Assembly (NCBI GenBank): GCA_963920575.1
Contig: OY986970.1
Coordinates: 21,707,274 to 21,771,273, forward strand
DNA: 64,000 nucleotides
Source: Narthecium ossifragum
Lineage: Eukaryota; Streptophyta; Magnoliopsida; Dioscoreales; Nartheciaceae
Direction of reading: 5' to 3'
The position numbers were made by a program, and so were the translations under genes. Shown here piece by piece: positions 11,077-21,106 of the stretch (the first letter of the stretch is position 1; every line of letters begins with the position of its first letter). Below the pieces are notes generated by a model. The model ran no database searches and had not been told where the DNA came from. It saw only the letters and a program-made list of their open reading frames with translations.

Positions 11077-12318
11077 TGTTAACCAATATAATGACTAACC
11101 AATCAATGGTTAACAGGTCAACAAAATAAATATGGCCGACAAAATTTCAAACCTAATCGGGCGATATCGCTCAAAGATAAGATTGTTGCACAAAAAATGA
11201 AAACATCGACCAAGATCATCGCTCAAAAGAGAAAAGTTATCAATCAAGAATTATGATTGTTTCCATACAAAGAAATAATCAGTCAAGGGCGATAACGATA
11301 TAACAATAATAACATTGTTAACTAAGAACGATGATCTTTCTTACATAAGAAAGTTATCGACCAAAAGCAACAACGAGTCATCGGCCAAAACTTAGTTCAT
11401 TCAAAGACAGCAAGTTAACAACTCTGGACGATGAAGAAACAGAATAGGAAAAGACAACAATCAGGAAAAACAAAGTAACATGTACAAGCTCACCTACCCG
11501 ACGCAACCGTCATCGGCCAGAAGCTTATCGCTCAGACGCAACCGTCATCGGCCAGAAGCCTATCGCTCAGATGTAGCCGTCATCGGCCAAAGCAAAGAGT
11601 GAAGAAACGAGGAAATGTCGGAGAACATGGGACGCACGGCTCATTCAGAGTGAAAGATGGAAGACGAAGGAGAAAGTGCTGAACAAAGCAGTTGAACTGC
11701 TCTAGTATAAATACCTCTTTCTTTCACTATGTAAGCTCTCTCGTAAATCAAACACAGAGCCTACGCGCCTGAATTTCCTTCTGTTCTTTCAATATGTTTA
11801 CTGTTCCTGTAAGTTGATTTAGTTTAATATAATGGCATCGTTTCTTCAATCTTTAGTTAGTCTTTTCTACTTTAAGTAATTTAGATTACTGTTTTAGATG
11901 GTTGATCTAGGTCTTCTACATTTTTAGATGTTTTCTTTACTGTATTTCCTTAGATTAATTTAATATTAGGAGTTTTTCCTTCATAAATTAAATTAAGTTA
12001 ATGAATAGATTTAAATACGTTTTCCCTGGATTTAGCAACTTAGTTTGATCTTTAATGCTTTCTTTAATTAATTGCGTAATATTAGATAATTTATGCTTTC
12101 AGTAGGTTAATTTAGACTATTTTAAGTTAATCTAGATAATTAGCTTTTAATTAGATTATTAAATTAGGTCTAATCTAGGTTTTCATTTTACTTGACATCT
12201 CTGATTCGAACGCCGTTTGAAGGAGTAGAACTTAATCATAGTCATCTGATACTTAAGTGTGGAGTATATTTTTACCTTGACCATTTGACCAGTCAACGGT
12301 TAGATTTCTATTCTAACA
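11077..12318 (+). mobile_element. Tat-type 3' LTR
   Basis: It starts TGTTA and ends TAACA as an inverted terminal pair, giving a length of 1242 bp. A TATA box (TATAAATACC, about 11706) is followed by a pyrimidine-rich start region. The A/T-rich downstream half repeats TTAGATTA-like words. It follows a polypurine tract and the antisense ORF, so it is the 3' LTR of the Tat element. No 5' LTR is in the window, so target duplication cannot be checked. Confidence 0.8.
11500..11589 (+). repeat. 35-bp tandem repeat in Tat LTR U3
   Basis: GACGCAACCGTCATCGGCC and following bases recur at 11500, 11535 and (diverged) 11570. It lies about 120 bp upstream of the TATA box, where LTR enhancers usually sit. 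Confidence 0.85.
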
Positions 12319-12584
12319 ACACATAAGATAGAATTTTTTGTACATGGTTATGAGGTGGCAAGGTATCTGCAGTCGCGTTGCTTTGGCCGCCATCATTGTT
12401 GTTGCTCGTACCATGAGCTGGCTGCACCTCAGCTAGCGTCTCCAGGAAGGTTGATTAGCCTTCCTCAAATTGCCCTTCATTTTTATTTTTATTTTGTAGA
12501 GTTGAGTCAAGAATGGCTACCAAAAGATACAAAAGGAAAAAGAACAGAAACTAAGTCCAGCTACCGTAACATAACAACATCCCA
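12319..12584. other. Left flank of MULE1, no gene recognised
   Basis: Together with the sequence after 20123 this is the target into which MULE1 inserted. An ORF at 12355-12588 shows no recognisable domain. Confidence 0.4.
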
Positions 12585-12593
12585 ATAACCAAA

Positions 12594-12634
12594 GGGTCGG
12601 TCTATCTACACCGACGAAATCACTAAGGACACCG
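12594..12634 (+). repeat. MULE1 left terminal inverted repeat
   Basis: It reads GGGTCGGTCTATCTACACCG and on to ...AAGGACACCG. It contains TCGGTCTATCTACACCGA, an imperfect palindrome with the same outer half-sites as the internal arrays. Confidence 0.95.
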
Positions 12635-12983
12635 CCCAAAAATCTTTTCTGATAATGCCGAAAATACCCTTCATACCAATGTCTTAAACACCCCTCTTTA
12701 ATATCCAAATGTTTTTCTTCATCCTTTTTCTTCAGGTTTTTGCTAAGGACACCCCAGCCATGGATATCATCTCCTACATCCATCATCTCCTTATAACTCT
12801 CCATCAGCTGCTTCCCTCTAAGCCCTAACGATCAATATCTTCATCGCCTCCATCACCACCCCCATTACCCTACATTGTCTTCCTCCCCATCCTCCCACTA
12901 TCCATCTACTGGCTGCGAAGGCGAAGCTCTGAGAAGATCTACTCTGAGAAGACCTACGGGAGAAGGTGCTCGAACTAGAGAAG

Positions 12984-13076
12984 ATGCTATGGGACGCGGT
13001 AGTCGGAGAGAACGCCTCTGGAGAAGAAGCATCTGCAAAAGACGCCTCTGGAGAAGACGCCGATCGGACAGCTCTG
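12984..13076 (+). CDS. MULE1 transposase, candidate first exon
   Basis: From ATG at 12984 the frame encodes an acidic Ala/Glu/Asp-rich segment (MLWDAVVGENASGEEASAKD) up to a donor (CTCTG|GTACTCG). It is in phase 0 with the exon at 13431. The second MULE copy has an analogous short acidic first exon (53805-53861), which supports this choice. Other start sites are possible. Confidence 0.4.
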
Positions 13077-13105
13077 GTACTCGTTTTTCTTTTCCATCGG
13101 CATAG

Positions 13106-13395
13106 TCCGGTTTTTAAAAACCGAATTACTGTTTTTGTTTCGATTTTAATATATCGAACCTGTACGGTTTTTAAAAATCGAACTTGTGATCTATTCAAAG
13201 CATTATTCGATTGTATGTCTGGTTTTTAAAAATCGAACTTATAAAAGTATGTTCGCTTTTTAAAAGTCGATTTATATTCGGGTTTAAAAACCCGAACCTG
13301 TGCCTAATGTTCGGTTTTTAAAAACCGAACCTGTGCCTAATGTTCGGTTTTAAAAAACCGAATCTGTGCTTAATGTTCGGTTTTAAAAAATCGAT
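13106..13395. repeat. MULE1 palindrome array 1 (transposase intron)
   Basis: About nine imperfect palindromes of the type TTCGGTTTTTAAAAACCGAA occupy the first intron. The clearest are at 13106, 13277, 13310, 13343 and 13376; the last three are exactly 33 bp apart. The half-sites GG/TCGGT and ACCGA are better kept than the spacers (CTGTGCCTAATG-like). Confidence 0.9.
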
Positions 13396-13430
13396 AATTG
13401 TCAATTCACTAACTTTCTTTGTTAATCCAG

Positions 13431-16188
13431 ATATATGCTTCTACCGCCGATAGCAATGTTGGAACTGCTATAATACGAGATTTTACTGAGGCTTTCACGA
13501 CTCCTATGGTATATTTGCTAACTTAAAATCATCATGTTATCTATGCAAGTACCCTGATTATTATGCTTTCTTGCTGCCTACCAGATCTTTAGCTCCCGGT
13601 CAACGCTTATCCAGTGGGCCCAAGAAGTCGGAAGGCAGAATGGGCTTGTAATTGTGATCAAACACTCCCAGACGGGTGGAAATAAAAAGCCAAGGCTCAT
13701 CTTGGCATGTGAGCGTAGTGGCGAATACAGAAACACATCAAAGTACGGAGTGAATAAGCATGGGATAGATATTAAGGGCCGAAAAATTAAGAAGAGAGAT
13801 ACCAGCACAAAGAAATGTGGATGCCCATTCAGACTTAAGGGAGTGAAGCTCTCTACTGCCGACGAATGGATGTTGAGAGTGACATGTGGGGTGCACAATC
13901 ATCCAAGTGCACGTAATTTGGAGGGGCATTCGTATGCTGGTAGGTTATCCTCCGAAGAGGAAATTATGATGGTTGATTTGTCAGGAAGTTTAGTGAAGCC
14001 AAGAGAGATATTGAATACTATAAAGCGGAGAAATCCTCATAATGTCTCGACGATGAAGCACATATATAATGCACGGCAAAAACATAGAGTTGTTGAGAAA
14101 GCGGGGAGATCAGAGATGCAGTCTCTCTTGGCCCATCTGAATGATAGTAGGTACGTGGAGTGGCATACAAGCGATGATTCTTCCTTTTGCGTCCAGAGCA
14201 TATTCTGGACACACCCTTCATCTGTAGAGTTGTTGCGTGCCTTTCCGGAGGTCCTCATCATGGATTGCACGTACAAAACAAACAAGTATCGACTCCCGCT
14301 TCTAGAGATAGTTGGAACTACATCAACGGGTCTCACATTTGCATCGGACTTTGCATATCTTCATTCTGAGTCGAAGTCTACCTTTGTTTGGGCACTAGAT
14401 AAGCTGAAGAGCCTGATGGATGGGTGTATGCAGCCGCGCGTCATTGTGACAGATAGAGACTTGGCAATGGTTGATGCTGTGCACCATGTCTTCCCGACTG
14501 CTAAACACATGCTATGCAGATGGCACATCAGCAATAACATCATGGTCAATTGCCGTAAGATGTTCGAAACATTGGATAAGTGGAATTCATTCATGTCTTG
14601 CTGGCAGCTGGTAGTAGAGTCCCCTACCGTGGAGAAATATATCGAGAATGTGCAGTTTATGGAGCGCACTTTCCTCGCATATCCAAATGCCATTGCATAT
14701 CTCAAGAATTCGTGGCTGAATGGGTACAACGAGTCATTCGTTGGTGCGTGGGTAGACAGCTACATGCATTTTGGGAACCCAACTACAAACAAGGTTGAGA
14801 GTGCACATGCGAAGCTGAAAAAGCATCTTGGAGCATCTAATTGCAGCTTTAACACATCATGGGCCACGATACATGCGTTGCTTGAGCTCCAACGCACAAG
14901 CATCTTGGCTTCTTTTGAGAAAAGCAATCATATGGTGCAGCACAAACTCAAGCCGATGGTATTTAGAGAACTGCGGGGTTTCATGTCACATTATGCACTC
15001 GAAATGGTTCACACCGCGGCGATAAATGCAGAATCTGTAGGCCCAGACGAGGCCGCTTGTGGCTGCCAATTGCGGCGTACCCATGGATTGCCATGCACCC
15101 ATGAAATTGCTGGATATAAACTAGAAGGCCGTGCTATTCCTCTAGAGTGCATACATCCCCATTGGCAGAAGCTTGACATGACGTGCACCCCCGTTAAGGT
15201 TGATCAAAAGCTCAAGCTCACAAGTGAGTATGATACTATCTCCCGCAAGTTCGATACCGTTGATAACCTTGGCAAGTTACACATAATGAGAAAGCTCAAG
15301 GAGTTGGGTGCGCCGGAGTCTACCTATATCCTTGAGCCGAAAGTGAAAGTGAGCACACGTGGTCGTCCAAGTGCAAAACAAAAGAATGTTGAAGCCTCCA
15401 CAAAGCGTGATCCATCCGCATTTGAGTACGTCTCATCACAAACTAAAAATGAAATTCAGATAGATGCTACTTCCGTACCTACATCAAAGGGCAAAGTAAA
15501 GAAAGAGAAGAAGGCTAAACAAAGAGTGGTGCGGTCTCAAACAAAAAAGGCTCCAAATGCAGTCTACGGATTGTATATAGGACATTTCCCGGCTGAGTTG
15601 GGTCCTTACATTGAGCATATCATTGATGTGAAGGCGGATGAGAATTGTGGCTTTAGAGCAATTGCCGGTCTCATGAACCTAGGGGAGGATAATTGGGCCC
15701 AAGTGCGAAGGGACCTGCTTGGTGAGCTGCTAGCTCACTCCGAGTCCTATGTTGGCATGTATGCGGAGAGGGAAGGAAGTGTTACCGAGCTCAAAGCGAG
15801 ACTGGCTTATTATTTGGACTACCCTCCAGAAGAACATTGGATGACTATGCCCGACATGGGTCCTCTCATTGCCTCACGATACTCTGTAGTGCTTATTCAC
15901 ATCTCCATGCGCCAGTGCCTGACATTTTTGCCGCTCCACAGTCCGCCGCTTCCAAAGCCCATGCGGACAGTCATTGCACTTGGTTACATGCCGGGCCACT
16001 TTGTCATGTTGCGTCTACGCCATGGATGTCCTATGCCACCTGTAGCCCGTACCTGGATTAGAGCTCACTCAGGACTTGCTGAGGGTTGGAGCGATTATCA
16101 GACCGAGATTAACCATTTCCTTCATATCGTGCCGTCAACAGTTGCCACAAGGGAGACGATTGATATCGGTAGTGACTCGGACATTTGA
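13431..16188 (+). CDS. MULE1 transposase with FAR1, MULE, SWIM and OTU domains
   Basis: Exons 13431-13508 and 13585-16188 join in phase 0 (donor ATG|GTATAT, acceptor CCTACCAG). A short acidic exon at 12984-13076 probably precedes them. Counting from codon 13654, the protein has a FAR1-type zinc domain (LACERSGEYR, KKCGCPFRLKG, CGVHNHP; residues 10-85) that would bind the element ends. Next is a MULE DDE domain with D204 (IMDCTYKTN), D267 (VTDRDLAM) and E382 (NKVESAHAKLK). A SWIM zinc finger follows (CGCQ...CTH, 469-483), then a basic linker and an OTU cysteine-protease-like domain with D662, C665 (ADENCGFRA) and H782 (GHFVMLRL). OTU proteins remove ubiquitin; why a transposase carries one is not known. 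No stop interrupts the large exon. It converges on the mobile-domain gene. The product should act in the nucleus. Confidence 0.9.
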
Positions 16189-16876
16189 GACACATGCATA
16201 GGTAAGACTTGTTTATAAGTACTCATTATTTCTAAATTATTTATGATCTAATTAAAAGTGACTAAGTTACTTTGTCTCAACTGCAGGTTTTATGATGTAT
16301 GGCCACGACGGTTTACTTGGCATCTTCACTTTGGTCATGTATTGATGATGTATGGCCACGACGGCTTTGGTGGCGTAGTGTATTACACTTATGTATTTCA
16401 ATTTCGATCTCGCAATGTTTATTCCAATTTCGATCTCGTAATAACAAACTTGTAATGTTATTCAATCAGGATCTTGTATTATTATGAAATCAGGATATTG
16501 TAAATTCGGGTTTTAAAATCCAGGATCCTGGGTTAATTTCGGCTTTAAAAAACCGAATCTGTGCCAAAATTTCGGTGTTTTAAAGCCGGATACCTGGGCA
16601 TATTTCGATCTTAAAAAACCAAACTTATCTGTTACAGGTCAGTGAACTTCAAAGTGCTGACGAGCAAAACCTGTACAACACATCTAACATCAACTAAAAA
16701 ACATCCCACATTATACACATCCTACATGTTAACATTAGTGATGAAACGTAAGAGAAAAACATCTTACATCAACTATAAGTCAAAATATCAACTACAAGTA
16801 TCAAAACATCCCACGTAGAAGTCTCAACACAACATATATTTTTCTGTCAGTTGTCCCTTGTTCCGTTTCCTCTCCC
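16189..16876. other. Spacer between convergent MULE1 genes
   Basis: The 3' regions of both genes lie here. It contains two small direct repeats (GATGTATGGCCACGACGG at about 16293 and 16346; ATTTCGATCTCG at about 16400 and 16426) and palindrome array 2. Confidence 0.7.
16504..16624. repeat. MULE1 palindrome array 2 (intergenic spacer)
   Basis: Four imperfect palindromes start at about 16504, 16538, 16570 and 16603 (for example TTTCGGCTTTAAAAAACCGA). The spacing is 32-34 bp. They are more diverged than array 1. Confidence 0.8.
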
Positions 16877-19701
16877 TCATCCTCCTCTTCTGCTTCCTTG
16901 GTTCCGATAATATCGTCTGTGATCGCCGCGACGTCCATGCACGATGGCACTAATCTCCTGCATTCGGCCCTTGAGCTCTTCGGAACTCAAGTCTGCGTCG
17001 TGAGCAACAGTGTCATCAACGATCACCATAATACGGGCAATCTGCAATTGAACAAATAGAAAGTATCATATTTGTGTGTCAAAAAGTACATTCGAGCTTA
17101 ATATTCACTTAGTATAGCATTCGGATCATGTGGAGGCCGATTGGGTCGACTTGAAGGTGATTCAGGGTTTTGTACCCTCACGTGGGAGACGGTTCTATAC
17201 CATCCCATATATTCCGGCACGCACTCATGTGAGGTCCGGGCTACTTGGGCATTCCTTGCTGCCCTAATTGTGTGGTCAGTCCACCGCTTCCAAAACCCCT
17301 TTTCGAAGTTGTAAATCCTCGAATATCCTCTTCCACACTTTTCGGACGCCACAGATTGATATGCGGGTGGAATTGGTCCATTTGGTATAATTTGCACAAG
17401 CCCGAACTGACGAAGAACCCTATCAGGATGATACGGCTCGACATGCTCCATGCCATGCAATGTGCCATAGAAGAAGGTGATGTCTTCATCAGAAAATTGG
17501 CCCCTGCGATCAGCATATGGATCCCATTCCACCTACAAACAATGCAGAAAATGAAATCAAGTCTTATAAAAAAAAATAAAACACAGCTATAACTGACAAC
17601 TCACATCCTCCTCCATCAGTTCATCCAATTTTTCACGCATTTCTATGACTTTACTGGCATAGTTACCACCACTTCTGTTAGGGACCCATAGTCGCACGCG
17701 TGGCTGGTCCGGCGTAAAACTGGGATTGCGGCTGCATGACACAATTGTCGGCAAATGATCATATGTCCAGGCCTGCACGAAATTAACAGGAATGAAGATA
17801 AACAGTCATATTTGGTATAGAGTATTAGAAAAATAGATGCATATCAATAAGTGATGTATCTTACCTCCAGTAATGTAAGATACCCGCCTATTTGTTTTGT
17901 GGCCCATCTACTGGCGGTCCCCAGATGTCGATATAAGTATGCCAATGCTACAGCCCCCCATGCGTACCGGCTAGCCCCACTCACATGTTTGAACGCAACA
18001 AGGTATCCCACATGTACCTTATCCGTCGACTTATCACAGAAGAGTGTGCAGCCTATTAGAAAAAGCAAGAACGCCTTCACTGAACATCTCATGCCGACCT
18101 TTTCAATCGTGCATTCATCCCTAAGCCAGTTTAAACTAACTGACCCTTTGCTATCTTCCAACTGCTTATAACAATTCTGATAGTGGACCCCCAGCTCTTC
18201 ACACATCAGCTGCGCTGCCTTCCTAGTGTCCATCTTGTGCAGCTCTACAGCTTCTCCCTCCACAGAGATGCCTAGGATGGTCCTCACATCCGCAAGCGTG
18301 ATGGTCATCTCCCCGCAAGGTAGGTGGAAGGTGTTCGTCTCCGGCTGCCACCTCTCAACCAATGCAGACACGATCACCTTGTTGATCGTAGGATATGTGC
18401 AATCGACGAGCGGTCCTAGTCCCGAAGAGTCGACAGCCGTCCTAAATTCGTCGGACATTTTGCTTGCCCAGTGTTTGACCCTATGCGCGTGGGTGATGCA
18501 TTTCAGGGGGCCGCGTTCCTACATCATGACAAGTCGATAAGAAATTCACTCCATAATGACAAAAAAAAAATAAAACTCAAATGAAAGTCCAGAACTATAC
18601 CACTCCACGCCATATGCGGTATGCGACATGGGACCTGAACATCGTAAGGACCGTCTCATCTTGTGGTCCACCAGGGATGGGGCCACTTGTATCAAACTCA
18701 TCCTCATCCTCATCCGCTTCCTCATCGCCACCCTCGTCACTGTGCTCACCACCACCCCCATCAGTTTGTTCATCTGCCTCAGCTGTCTCCTTACCTCTTC
18801 CGTCATATCCTTCGGCCTGTTCCTCTTCATCATCCTCAGCTGCATCCTTACTTCCTTCCTCACTCAAGTCTTCGGCCTGTTCCTCTGCCTCAGCTGGCTC
18901 CTCACTTCTTCCCTCATAACCTTCTTCGGCTTGTTCCTCTGCCTCAGCTGGCTCCGTACTTCTTCCCTCATAAGTAGCCGTCCGTCGCCGCCGCTCAGAT
19001 GCCGTGGGTGGGTTTCGGCGTTTACTTGTTGGAGCGGTCGACGAGCTCTCCCCAAGAGCTGCAATTTCAACAGTGGAATTCATAATTAGTTTAGAAAATA
19101 CACATCCACAACGATAGAGAACAAAAGGAGAGAAGTATAGTCAAGATCTCTCAGTTAAGTTCGGCTTTGAAAAGTCGGACATGATCGGCTTGTAAAAGTC
19201 GAAAAACAACCCAACGTTCGACTTTTTAAAACCGAACATAATAATAACAACCTCGACTTCTAAATACCGAAAACCAAACATGATTTCAGCTTTTAATAAC
19301 CGAAACATAATGGAAATCCGGATTTGTAAAATCGAAGACATACCAAATATTCGGATTTTGAAAATCGAATCAGATGAATGGTAAAAAATTTATAGATGAG
19401 TACCTTTCTTCGCGATTGCGGCTGCCTCAGCTGGCTTCTTCCTTCTTCCCTCATAACTCTCCGTCCGTCGCTGCCTCTCAGATGCCGTGGGTGGGTTTCG
19501 GCGTTTAATTGTTGGAGAGGTCGACGGGCTCTCCCCAAGAGCTGCCATTTCAACTGTAGAACATATTTGGTTTAGAAAATAAACATCCACAATGATAGAG
19601 AACAAATTAAATCAATGTTCGAATTTTTAAAATCGAAGAATGCACAGATGAGTACCTTTCTTTCTGATTGCGGCTGTCAGTTTGGTGGGCCTCTTCGACA
19701 T
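16877..19701 (-). CDS. MULE1 plant mobile domain gene
   Basis: Spliced minus-strand gene. The exons I can join by phase are 19656-19701, 19404-19541, 18601-19058, 17865-18518, 17605-17772 and 17098-17532; a further exon at 16877-17041 aligns with the last exon of the MULE2 copy, but the donor joining it is unclear. The N-terminus is basic (MSKRPTKLTAAIRKK), followed by repeats rich in Glu/Ala (AEAEEQAE) and an acidic tract. Then comes a plant mobile domain: PGGPQDETVLTMFRSHVAYR, LVERWQPETNTFHLPCGEMT, RTILGISVEG, LLFLIGCTLFCDKS and YRHLGTASRWA. Such domains occur in MAIN/MAIL1 host proteins and in transposons; the biochemical role is unknown. Exons 2 and 3 begin with duplicated sequence (ALGES...KRRNPPTASER). 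The gene converges on the transposase and is kept in the second MULE copy. Confidence 0.8.
19158..19371. repeat. MULE1 palindrome array 3 (mobile-domain gene intron)
   Basis: Seven imperfect palindromes (for example GTTCGACTTTTTAAAACCGAAC at 19216-19237, given here as its first and last bases in pattern form) lie in the intron between exons 2 and 3. Starts are near 19158, 19184, 19216, 19253, 19284, 19316 and 19349. A further single copy is at about 19618 in the previous intron. Confidence 0.85.
19404..19541 (-). other. Duplicated exon of the MULE1 mobile-domain gene
   Basis: This exon and the start of exon 3 (18601-19058) are near copies: both open with CTCTTGGGGAGAGC after a GCAG acceptor and encode KRRNPPTASER and YEGR. 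Exon 1 and exon 2 both end AAAG|GTACTCATC. A local exon duplication explains it. Confidence 0.75.
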
Positions 19702-20073
19702 CTTGGCTACCGTCCGATGGGGTCTTGCCAAGTACGAGGAAGAAGAAGAAAGAGACGAAGCGGCGGAGCGGCGGAGCACCGCGACGGATGATCGACTTGA
19801 AGGAGCGATCGACTTGAAGGAGCACCGCGACGTGAAAGGGGAGGATCCGGCGGAGCTTGAAGGGGGAGAGCCGGTGGCGAGATGAGGGGGTAGTCCGGGG
19901 AGGCGATGGCGGCGCTTGAAGGGGATCGGAGAAAGGGACCAAACGAGAGCGGTGTAGGGCTTGAGAGCGGTGTAGGGCTTGTAAGGGTAGTTAAGGGAGA
20001 AACTGAAAAAATAGGCGGTGTAGATAGCAATTGTGTTGGATTTCAAAGTAAGTTGCGGTGTACTTAGTAAAGA

Positions 20074-20114
20074 CGGTGTCCTTAGTAATTTCGGCGGTGT
20101 CGATAGACCGACCC
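20074..20114 (-). repeat. MULE1 right terminal inverted repeat
   Basis: Its reverse complement reads GGGTCGGTCTATCGACACCG and on; three mismatches against the left copy. Confidence 0.95.
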
Positions 20115-20123
20115 ATAACCAAA

Positions 20124-21106
20124 AGAAACAAAAGAAAACCAACATTTGTAGAGTGGAGAGCAGTCCGGTCTTGACTGGCATTGCGGTTTGCACAAAGTGG
20201 AGACCATGCTCATCTGGTGGCAACATACCGTTAAGGTAAGGGGGTCACCATGGCCTTACTTTTTCTAAAGAACTTCTTGTCCAGAATGACATCGAAATCA
20301 TCAGGTGGCACTACAAGGAGGTCCAGGTGGCACTACAAGGAGGTCCACATACGCCTACCATGGACTGATCTCCCTCAACGTGGTTGCAGCGACGCCAGAG
20401 ATGGGATTCACATCAAAATTCACTGCCTTATTGATGTGATTCGTGCTGATGGTATGATCTTTGGTTTGAGATGTCGGCGGCATATTGGGCCAAGAAGTTA
20501 CGGGAGGAGCCTTTGTCAACTATGATCATCATATTCAAGCCATGAACAATAGCCGGGGCATGCTTGAGACAGGTTTTAGTTCATCGCACTGAATAAAAAA
20601 GGATTTGAATGGACGGGTTTGGAAAAAGTCTTTTATTGTGAACCGCATACTAATGCAGCTTTGCCACAAGATTATGCCTCATGGTCGTACGGCACCATCT
20701 CAAGTGTGCAGACACGCACTGCATATACATTCGGACATGAATCCGGTAGGTAATTCACCGGCAGGTAAAGATTGAATGCAATACTTTATTAATGTCGCTA
20801 AATTTGGTTAAAATGGTAATAGCACAGTGATGTAATTAAAATATAGATTCATATGAATTCTGCTAGTATGCAGCATAATGCAGCAGCAGCAGCAGGAGGT
20901 AAAATGGACGATCGGCAAGAACTTTTACTATGAAGCCTTTTGTTGCAGATATAAGTACATAAGACGGAGATATAAACATGCAAGGACATCATCATCATAC
21001 ACCCAAATAAATAATACCAGCGCCAGAACATGTATCAGTGGCTTGATTTATATCTCTTTTCAGCACCAGGGGGGCGTACGTTCAGGGAGGCGATTTCTTG
21101 AATGAA
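20124..21106. other. Right flank of MULE1, no gene recognised
   Basis: Short ORFs are broken and have no recognisable domain. A 22-bp tandem duplication (CAGGTGGCACTACAAGGAGG type) lies at 20302-20345 and a short CAG tract at 20879-20896. The last part (about 20850-21106) is probably 3' untranslated or downstream sequence of the L18a-like gene. Confidence 0.4.

Larger units (their letters stand above)
12594..20114 (+). mobile_element. MULE1: complete Mutator-like element
   Basis: The ends are 41-bp terminal inverted repeats (12594-12634 and 20074-20114), identical at 38 of 41 positions, starting GGGTCGGTCTATC. They are bordered by a perfect 9-bp target duplication, ATAACCAAA (12585-12593 and 20115-20123), the length made by Mutator transposases. 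Inside are two convergent spliced genes: a MULE transposase with a C-terminal OTU domain (+) and a plant mobile domain gene (-). The transposase ORF has no stop or frameshift in its 868-codon last exon, so the element may be autonomous or recently so. Its non-coding parts hold phased palindrome arrays. Confidence 0.95.

Noticed and set aside
12355..12588. Possible gene left of MULE1
   Set aside because: Short ORF with no recognisable domain and no supporting splice structure.
13106..13395. CRISPR-like array
   Set aside because: Regular spacing and palindromic repeats invite the thought, but this is plant nuclear DNA, the spacers are related to each other and there are no cas genes.
18546..18977. 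Plus-strand ORFs over the acidic exon of the MULE1 mobile-domain gene
   Set aside because: They are shadows of a Glu-rich coding exon on the minus strand.
19607..20226. Overlapping minus-strand ORFs beyond 19701
   Set aside because: Low-complexity 5' region of the mobile-domain gene; only the short exon ending at 19656 joins by phase.
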